From the NCBI GenBank assembly GCA_036674765.1, contig JARVKI010000014.1, positions 434,001-498,000 on the forward strand: a stretch of 64,000 nt of DNA, in the 5' to 3' direction. Positions 56,671-64,000 of the stretch are shown here, in pieces. The number at the start of each line of letters is the position of its first letter. Within the stretch, counting starts at the first letter, position 1. This DNA comes from Seiridium cupressi (taxonomy: Eukaryota > Ascomycota > Sordariomycetes > Amphisphaeriales > Sporocadaceae). The notes under the pieces are model-generated. The model made no database searches. It saw only the letters and a list, made by a program, of their open reading frames with translations, and was not told where the DNA came from. Both the position numbers and the translations under genes were made by a program.

Positions 56671-58805
56671 TCATGCCAGGAAACTGGCGCCAACACCCCT
56701 CCTGTCCTTCTTCAGGGGTGAGAAGCTTGCTCCTGCGAAGGCGCTCTTTGGCCCAGACCCTAGCTGCGCCCTCTTCTTCGCACCACCTAATGGACCCTTG
56801 ATGGCTGCCTTGCTGGGTAGAGGAGCGACAGCCTCCTCCTCATCGTCGAAGAGCGTCTTAGTTGAGCCGAGGACCTTGCGTTTTTTCTTCTTTGGCTCTT
56901 CAGTCTTTGACGTATTGGCTGAAGATGTGCTAGTATCTTGCGGCGCACTGACATTGAACTTAACAGTCTGCGTCTTTTCCACAGGCTCAGGCACATTCTC
57001 TTGACCTTCCTCAGGCACTTTCTCAAGCGATTGAGCGACCTTCGAGGTCTTCTTTAGAGAGGTCTTGGGTAAATTTTGCGCATTCTTCCTCGCGGATGGT
57101 GCGTCACCGAGGACTTTCTTTGGTCGACCGCGAGCTTTGGGTTGCAGTTTCGGCTTTTCTACCTCCTCCTCTTCCTCCACTTGAGATATTGCTGAGGCAG
57201 GTTCTGGCACCGAAGCACTCGTGTCGGCCTCTGCAGATGCTGGCACTACTGTAGTGGTAACCTCGACTATAGCCGTCCTGTCATGTGGAATGTAGCTTGT
57301 CTCGGCGGCCTCGTCATCATCTTCTGCATCGTCGGTCGCAAGGTTCTTGGAGCGATTCAAGAAGGGTGTAATTGAGAAGGTGGACTTCTCACCCACTAAT
57401 GAAGGTTCAACGACCTTTTTTTTGATGGGTTTTCGGGGCTTGTCATCCGCGCTCGGTGTTGCAATAGTAATCTGTGAGAAGTCCGTCCTGCTGAATTCAT
57501 CCCCTTTGCGTTTCTTCGATGCCTGGCGACCAACGGTCTTCAAATCGATCTCCCCAGAAATTGAGGGCTGGGCTTTTTGGGCTTTTTGAAGATCCGCTTG
57601 GCACTGCTTGAGCTGGTCCTGGAGTTCCCGGAACTTGGTCTTGAGCTTCTCAAACTTCTTATCGAAGGCATCACTGCGCCTCTCGGCCTCGTCTACCGAG
57701 GTTTGTGCTTCCTCACGGACTTTCAGCACTTCCTTTTGAGATGCTGCTAGCTTGGCTTCAGACTCTTCCAGTCTAGAAAGTAGCTCGTCGGTTTCATCTG
57801 AGCTCCCCTTCTGCTGCATCTTTTGGACTTTTTGGACTTGGCGCTTTTCAGCACTAAGTTCTTCTCCCAGCTTTTCTCTGTCTTCCTGAGACTCGCGTAG
57901 TTGTTTTTGTGCTTCCTGAAGCTTCTTACGTAGGTCGGACTCCACCTCGCGCGTACTATCCTGGTCCTGCAGTGCTAATTGGTGTGTACGCTTCTCTTGG
58001 GCGAGTTGATCCCCCAGCCTTTCACGTTGAGCCTTTTCAGCAACCAGCTCCTTTTCGACCTCACGCAATTGTTTTCGGAGGTCATCCTCAACTCGGTCGG
58101 TACTCTCGCGTTTCTGCATAGCCCGCCTGGTTGCCTTCTTCTCGTTGGCTAGCTCAACTTCCAGTGTGCTGACTTGACGTTCCAAGGCTAGTTTCTCGGC
58201 AAGTGTGGCTTGCTGGTGCGCAATTTGGGATCTGAGATGTTCAAGCTCAGGTTTGAGAACGGCGAGTTCGCGACTAAGGCCAAGCTTTTCTGCAAGAATA
58301 TTCGATGAGTTCTGGTTGGTATTATTCATCAATTGGAGCTCAGCCTATTTCAAGTCAGTATAATCTGCGTTTGTCACGAGCGATCGATGCAGAGTACCTT
58401 AAGGTTCGTAAATTCACGTTCCTGCTTACGTAGCTGCTTCTCCTGAGAGCGAACTACCTCAATCTTGGCCTCGAGTTGCATGCCTAGGTTTTCGCATTCA
58501 GCTGATAGTGTTGCGTTTTCGTCATTGCTCTGGCTGATCTGATCGCGTAGGGTTGTGTTTTCGTCGCGAAGCATGAGTATGCGGAGCTTGAGCCGTCGCA
58601 CATCCTCGTCCTTGACCAGAAGGTCGGACTTGCTTGCGCCCTTTTGATGCTTCATCTCGAGTTCGTGCAATTGCTGCGTGCGCTTGAGAAATATGCATAT
58701 CAGCAACCGAAGAAAGAACACCTAAGGACCTCAAATTACCTTTCCCACAGCTTCCATGGTGTTTTTCTCGTCGCGGGCCGCCGCGGCCTTTCGAGGTCTA
58801 CTCAT
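56671..58805 (-). CDS. Coiled-coil nuclear protein with AT-hook (candidate kinetochore/monopolin-type)
   Basis: Three exons: MSRPRKAAAARDEKNTMEAVGK (58805-58740), a middle exon from RTQQLHELEMKH to EFTNLK, and a long last exon starting AELQLMNNTNQ (GTACTC ... GAAATAG intron). About 680 residues. Residues about 25-330 are almost unbroken heptad coiled coil. The C-terminal half is disordered with basic patches (ASKKRKG, EEPKKKKRKVLG as nuclear signals), a KARGRPKKVLGD AT-hook, an ITPFLNRSKNLATDD box and a terminal FSPLKKDRRGVGASFLA motif. Long N-terminal coil plus nuclear, DNA-binding tail suggests a chromosome or kinetochore scaffold. Monopolin-type Lrs4/Mde4 is a candidate, but this is inference from layout, not a recognised domain. 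Confidence 0.8.
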
Positions 58806-59362
58806 TGCGAAGAACGCGTCGGTGCTAGGGAGAAGGCAAGAAGAGATACAAGAAGGATATGAGAAGGGAGCTCGTCGGTCGCCGTCTGATTAGAGGCTTG
58901 TGCACATTGCTGTGAACTGATCGGACTGGGATAGGAAGTCGAGTATGGCAAGGTTAGGGCAGGTGACGCTGGAATGGGTCCGACGGTGCTGGGATGGAAG
59001 GATCGTGTTTGGTGGGCTGTTACGGGTCGGGGGAAGTAAACACAGTTCCCGAATCAGCATAGCTCCGGAATTAGCAGCGGACCGACCGGCTTCGCAGCGA
59101 CGCACTACGTAACCCAGACCCCTGCAGCTCTAGTGGGTGACGAAGCTCCGGTTCGTCCAATTGATTGAGGCCACCTTTTGCACTTGAACGTTTTGGCCAA
59201 GTGCTGCAAGTAGAGAGCTTCAGCTTCGTCTTCGACTTCGAGACCGAGACAACGAACGGCGAATTTTACTTCTTCCCGAGTGTGCAACCGCCGCACACAG
59301 CACCAATCGTCTTTCGACGGGCACACTCTTTTCACCCTTCGTCTCCATTCACACCCTTCACC
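58806..59362. promoter_or_regulatory. Divergent promoter region
   Basis: About 560 bp between the starts of the coiled-coil nuclear gene (-) and OST3 (+). It must hold both promoters. No clear TATA box is seen, as expected for two housekeeping genes. Confidence 0.4.
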
Positions 59363-60516
59363 ATGCGCTGGCTGTCGCTTCTACTTTCTGCGGCCCTGCC
59401 CTTCGGGGCTCTCGCCGCCAAGAAATCCGCGTCCGTTGACCGGTTCGACGAATTCCATACCAAGGCCACATCTTCATACGCGCCCGCGAAGCTCGATGAC
59501 AAGTCCTACAAGAAGCTCACCTCGTCCCCGCGCGACTTCACTGCTGCCGTCCTTTTGACTGCTATGGACAGCCGCTTCGGCTGCCAGCTATGCCGCGAGT
59601 TCCAGCCCGAGTGGGATGTCCTTGCCAAGAGTTGGACCAAAGGCGACAAGAAGGGAGATTCTCGCTTGGTTTTTGGTACATTGGATTTCGCTGATGGAAG
59701 GGACACCTTCGTATCGGTATGGATGCTATACTATACTTGAGCCATGCGTTCCAATACTGACCTCACGTTCTAGCTTGGTCTGCAGACTGCCCCCGTCCTG
59801 TTACTGTTCCAGCCCACCACTGGCCCTCATGCCGTCGCAGCGGTCGAGCCTCTCCGCTATGACTTCACCAATGGGTGAGTTCCATCTATCGCTGTATGAG
59901 ATCACGCACTAATATCTCACAAAGACCTCAAGTCGCCGAGCAAGTTCATAGTTGGGTTGCCCGTCATATGGCGGACAGACCTCAGCCCCCCGTTAAGCGA
60001 CCGATCAACTACGTGCTGTGGGCTGTGAGCATCATCACTGCACTCGCCGCAGTAGGAATTGGTTTCAAGGCATGGCCATATATCCTACCCGTTCTCCAGA
60101 ACCGAAATGTGTGGGCTACCATCACCATTATCATGATCCTCGCATGCACAGGAGGCCACATGTTCAACCAAATCCGCAAGGTTCCCTATGTTTCGGGTGA
60201 CGGTCGTGGTAACATCAACTATTTCACCGGTGGTTTCCAGAACCAGCTAGGTATTGAAACTCAAATCGTTGGTTTCATCTGTAAGTCATGCGCAGCCCCT
60301 TTTGTGTTAATCCGCTTGCTTACTGGAGTAGACGGAGCGCTCTCCTTCATGGTCATTGCTCTCATCCTCAGAGCCCCGAGACAGGCCGATTCCAAGCTTC
60401 AGCAAGCCTTTGTCATTGCCATGAGTGGAGGTATCTTCATCATCTATGGTCTGCTCATGTCCATCTTTCGCATCAAGAACGGTGGCTATCCCTTCGGCCT
60501 CCCTCCGTTTGCCTAA
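59363..60516 (+). CDS. OST3: Oligosaccharyltransferase subunit (Ost3/Ost6)
   Basis: Four exons (59363-59716, 59774-59874, 59925-60280, 60332-60516), 331 residues. Signal peptide MRWLSLLLSAALPFGALA, then a thioredoxin-like lumenal domain with the redox motif CQLC (FGCQLCREFQPEW) and LGLQTAPVLLLFQP. Four membrane helices follow: VLWAVSIITALAAVGIGFKA; VWATITIIMILACTGG; ALSFMVIALIL; and FVIAMSGGIFIIYGLLMSIF. The segment MFNQIRKVPYV and the glycine-rich GGFQNQLGIETQIVGF loop are characteristic of Ost3/Ost6/TUSC3/MagT1. In the ER membrane it forms mixed disulfides with acceptor proteins and assists N-glycosylation of nearby sequons. Confidence 0.96.
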
Positions 60517-61353
60517 GATCCGTGGCAGCGAAGGAGCCATGCGCCGTAGCATGGCAAATCAATCATCCACAGAGGAGCACGAGCACCAACTCGGCTGGCC
60601 GGTGCGCGCAAAATGCATGTATATAAAGGGTACTGATACACCTTCGTTGAAAGGCATAGATTTTGGGCAGGGCAGAGGATTGTGAAGAAAAATAGCCCAA
60701 GATGTCATCCTCTAGATAGATATTCAGTGTGATCATCCACGCTTAGGAAAACTCCTCCGCTATCCGTGGTTGGAGTCGAGCTTGAACAACGAATACACTA
60801 GTCCGAATCAGCCGCAGTTCCGAGTTTACGTGTTATCGTGTGCCTTGGCTTGCAGCCCCAGACTGCACATACAACAAATAGAAACCCATGTTCCCCTAGT
60901 GGTAGTTCTGCCAAGCCTCCTTGTCTATACGATGTAGCAACAAACAATATTGGGAGGGCTTGCTTTGCCTTGGACTTCCCGCAGCCGGCGCTGCCAGTTG
61001 ATGCATACATTAACCAAGCTCTCATAGATACCGGCTAAACCCTAAGTCAACAGGTACATTTCCAGGACATGCTTCCCTCCCGGTATTGGGATAAGGCCAG
61101 TCATATACATTCAACGAGTAGTCTCGCTCTTTCTCAATCCTGAATTGCTCAGCTGATGTGACAAGGCAAATGCACACCTCCAAAAGTCCAAAGACGGATC
61201 GGAATCGCCATCCGAAGTCGACCGCATCAGCCGGCAGGATCATGTGGCTCGTGATATCAAATGCCATGAAACAATATCCCTTCATATGCTTGATAGACTC
61301 TTGGCGGTTTGCTACCATATATTCATTGCCGAGATCTCGCCTCTCCCACTGTT

Positions 61354-61414
61354 GTCAATTTTAGCCGAGGGTTCTTATTTGATAGGAACTTGGAACCCTT
61401 GCGGCTAAATTGAC
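61354..61414. repeat. Imperfect 60-bp inverted repeat containing TTAGCC/GGCTAA
   Basis: The left arm GTCAATTTTAGCCGAGGGTT pairs with a right arm whose complement is GTCAATTTAGCCGCAAGGGT, separated by about 18 nt. Each arm carries the GGCTAA hexamer, in opposite orientation. It could be a stem-loop, a regulator dimer site or an eroded MITE. Confidence 0.7.
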
Positions 61415-62163
61415 CAGCCAAGACCTGCATCTATATTCCGCAGTGGCTACACTCACACAACTTTATTCGAACGTTTGGAGACTCTTACATGGGTATCCAC
61501 CGCAATGTACCCTGCAGTCTGAGGCGTTGCTTGAAATTACATGCCCGCCATGGTGCTTAGCAGGAGTCATACCACTATTTGGATACACTCGTTACACTCC
61601 CAAGAAGGGAAACTGTACATGTCAGCCATATACAATCAGAGATGAAGAAAGAAATCGTCTATTCGTTTACGCTTCTCGATTGGAAGACATATACCCTAGG
61701 GTCCAAGATTAGCAACCTCCATGGATATACTCCTCAAACTGGTACTCCAGACCCTAGCAGCCCTAGTTGGGCCTCGCTCAGCATGTTCAATCAGGTTACA
61801 TGGCTAAGCTTTGCTAATAGATTAAATTTCCCGCATTATTAGTTCTGTCGGGACTGTTCTAGTAGTGCCGTCCGGCTGTGTTCGCGGATGACAGACGGTG
61901 ATCGTCCTTACTGGGAATGGTCAAGAGTATGGAGAGTGGCTACATGTCCATCTCTCAATATGGGTGACCCCGCAATAGTAATTCACGATCTCTTCCAGAC
62001 CAATGCGCTGTACCTGTTCGGAGCCTCCATACGGAGGATCACTCCGCAGTTGACGGGCCTGTGTTCCTGATTGCCGCTTCAAGATGGTTCTCGGTCTTAG
62101 GAGGACCAACTCAAAAACGCAGTTGTGGCAATGGTGGCTAGATTCCACACCACTGGGTTTCGG

Positions 62164-62169
62164 TATAAG
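62164..62169 (+). promoter_or_regulatory. Candidate TATA box of the GH6 gene
   Basis: TATAAG, 98 bp upstream of the ATG at 62262. Position suits a strongly inducible fungal cellulase promoter. Motif evidence only. Confidence 0.45.
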
Positions 62170-62261
62170 AGCAGACATGACCCGTCATATCCATGTCTCC
62201 TCCGTTCTCAGCACCTCACACGCTTTCTACAGCTTACATTCGACACGAGTTTTCAACGAAG

Positions 62262-63622
62262 ATGAAGGTCACCGCTGCCGTTGCGGCTCTCGCAGCCGGT
62301 GCCGTCGCCGCCCCAAGCGGTGATGTGCCTACTCCTGTCAAGAAGGTTGCAGCACAAGCTGCTTGTGCCTCGGCCGTCACCCTCGATGCCAGCACCAACG
62401 TCTTCAAGAACTACAAGCTTCACGCTAACAACTACTACCGTGACGAAGTCAACAAGGCCGTCGATGCTATCACGGACTCGTCTCTGAAGACCTCCGCCGC
62501 CAAGGTTGCAGATGTCGGTAGCTTCTTGTGGATGTAGGTATTTTCTTTTTTTTTCTTTTTCTTTTTTGCGTGAAGCTAAAAGTTCAACATTGGGTGGGAG
62601 ATACTGATTCCATTCCAGTGACACTATTGCCAATCTTGCCAAGATTGATTCCGCCGTGGCAGATACTCCATGTGAAGATATCCTCGGTCTTGTTGTCTAC
62701 GATCTCCCAGGTCGCGATTGCGCCGCCAAAGCCTCCAATGGTGAACTCAAATATAGTGAGATCAGCCGGTACAAGTCCGAATACATTGATCGTATGTTGG
62801 CCTTTATTTCTCCCCTGAATCTGCTCTATTTTTGTGCTATCCCCAACCTAAATAACTGTACTGATACTTCAAATAGCCTTCGTCGCAAAGATCAAGGCCA
62901 ACCCCAACACGGCCTTTGCGCTGATTATCGAGCCTGATTCCCTCCCTAACCTAGTCACCAACGATGACTTGCAGACATGCAAGGACAGTGCCAGCGCTTA
63001 CGAGGAGGGTGTCGCCTACGCGCTCAAGAGTCTCAATCTGCCCAACGTTGTCATGTACATCGATGCCGGCCACGGTGGCTGGTTGGGCTGGGACGCCAAC
63101 CTGACGCCCGGTGCCGCCGAGCTTGCCAAGGTTTACAAGAACGCCGGGAACCCCAAGCAGGTCCGTGGCTTCTCGACCAACATCGCCGGCTGGAACTCCT
63201 GGGACCAGAGCCCCGGAGAGTTCTCGACCGCGCCCGATGCCCAGTACAACAGCTGCCAGAACGAGAAGACGTACGTCTCCAAGTTCAGCGCTGCGCTCAA
63301 GTCCGCCGGCATGCCCAACTATGCCATCATGGATACCGGCCGCAACGCCGTCACTGGTCTCCGCCTGGAGTGGGGTGACTGGTGCAACGTCAACGGTGCC
63401 GGTTTCGGTGTCCGACCCACTGCCGACACTGGTGACACCCAGACGGATGCCTTTGTCTGGGGTAAGCCTGGTGGTGAGAGTGACGGTACCTCTGATTCGA
63501 GTGCTACGCGTTACGACAGCTTCTGTGGCAAGGACGATGCGTACAAGCCTTCTCCTGAGGCCGGTGCGTGGAACCAGGCCTATTTTGAGATGTTGGTCAA
63601 GAACGCCAAGCCAGCTTTCTAA
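62262..63622 (+). CDS. Secreted cellobiohydrolase, glycoside hydrolase family 6
   Basis: Three exons (62262-62533, 62619-62791, 62877-63622), 396 residues. Signal peptide MKVTAAVAALAAGAVAAPSG, no cellulose-binding module and no linker, so it resembles the CBM-less Cel6C-type enzymes. GH6 marks: FLWIDTIANL; VVYDLPGRDCAAKASNGE (catalytic acid Asp in GRDC); LIIEPDSLPNLVTN; MYIDAGHGGWLGW; RGFSTNIAGWN; GLRLEWGDWCNVNGAGFGVRP (candidate base Asp); and DAFVWGKPGGESDGTSD. It inverts beta-1,4 links and releases cellobiose from non-reducing chain ends outside the cell. Both introns rebuild conserved codons (W-I-D and I-D-P). Upstream GGCTAA elements suggest Xyr1/XlnR-type control, by inference. Confidence 0.95.
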
Positions 63623-64000
63623 GCACATCTAGACGATAAATTAAGGTGGACTGGTACAATCATATAGCCCGACGCAATGTGGGTGATCATGGCAAAGACA
63701 ATTTAGTCGGTATGTACGCGCAATCTTGATGTACATAGAAAATTGCTGTCTACAGTCATTACCTGTCACTTAAAACCTCGACATTGTGTGCATTTGATTC
63801 AAAAGTCTTTCGGGCTCAAATTGACATGTCATATTTCTTTAGCTACTTCTGCGAGTGAAAGTGTCCTTCCTTGACATCGCTTAGTAGCCTACAAAGAAAG
63901 CCGAGCCTCTACAAGCTAGTAGATTCGGATTCTCCTACAGCCAAGTTCATTGTTAATGGCCCGAACCAACCACAAGTCGTAGCGGGACCATCAGTTCCCA
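63623..64000. other. 3' flank of the GH6 gene
   Basis: Downstream sequence to the window end. No coding signal is seen. Confidence 0.5.

Larger units (their letters stand above)
60517..62261. other. Intergenic, 1.7 kb, long promoter of the cellulase gene
   Basis: No supported gene. It contains several GGCTAA motifs (either strand) at about 61034, 61360, 61403 and 61803, the core known for Xyr1/XlnR-type cellulase regulators. It also has a long inverted repeat at 61354-61414 and a TATAAG box at 62164. Short open frames at 61022-61318 and 61410-61712 are not convincing. Confidence 0.5.

Noticed and set aside
61022..61712. Short ORFs upstream of the cellulase gene
   Set aside because: No motifs and no start context; the region is better explained as promoter.

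Overview
The window is nuclear DNA of a filamentous ascomycete, most likely a Sordariomycete. The evidence is short introns (about 50-100 bp) with GTAAGT/GTATGT-type donors and CTAAC-like branch sites, GC-rich third codon positions in genes, independently promoted genes on both strands, and a typical Pezizomycotina gene set: a HET-domain protein, a GH6 cellulase, a penicillin acyltransferase-like enzyme, Atg2 and a membrane-anchored fucose lectin. The genus cannot be named from the sequence alone.

Layout. 0.2-1.4 kb: mitochondrial carrier (-). 4.1-5.4 kb: nucleotidylyltransferase-like gene (+) with an in-frame TGA. 6.3-7.4 kb: SR-type splicing factor (-). 8.4-11.2 kb: C2-domain ingression protein of the Fic1/Inn1 type (-). 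13.1-13.6 kb: small secreted cysteine-rich protein (-). 14.7-16.5 kb: secreted S33 peptidase (-). 17.1-19.3 kb: coiled-coil protein (-). 20.4-22.8 kb: F-box protein and acyltransferase-like Ntn hydrolase (+). 23.9-27.6 kb: a gene-poor stretch with a decayed small secreted protein and fragments of an unrecognised gene. 27.8-29.6 kb: type II membrane fucose lectin (-). 30.2-32.9 kb: GT8 glycosyltransferase and SDR (-). 33.6-39.9 kb: ATG2 (-). 41.2-43.1 kb: flavin amine oxidase (-). 45.2-46.9 kb: cytochrome b5/acyl-CoA dehydrogenase fusion (+). 47.6-54.7 kb: an accessory block with a HET protein broken by TAA, a secreted deaminase-fold protein and an MFS transporter broken by TAG (all -). 55.0-58.8 kb: MRM2 and a nuclear coiled-coil protein (-). 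59.4-60.5 kb: OST3 (+). 62.3-63.6 kb: GH6 cellobiohydrolase (+).

Most genes are independent housekeeping units: splicing, autophagy, N-glycosylation, mitochondrial rRNA methylation, cytokinesis and mitochondrial transport. They are interspersed with secreted or environment-facing genes. No secondary-metabolite cluster, CRISPR array, tRNA, rRNA or intact transposon was seen. The most notable signals are (i) a secreted protein with a cytidine/guanine deaminase zinc signature, (ii) several genes that are intact except for one in-frame stop or lost start, three of the four being CpA-to-TpA type changes, and (iii) a long inverted repeat with GGCTAA boxes upstream of the cellulase. Exon boundaries were worked out by hand from splice signals and reading phase; none was confirmed by transcripts.
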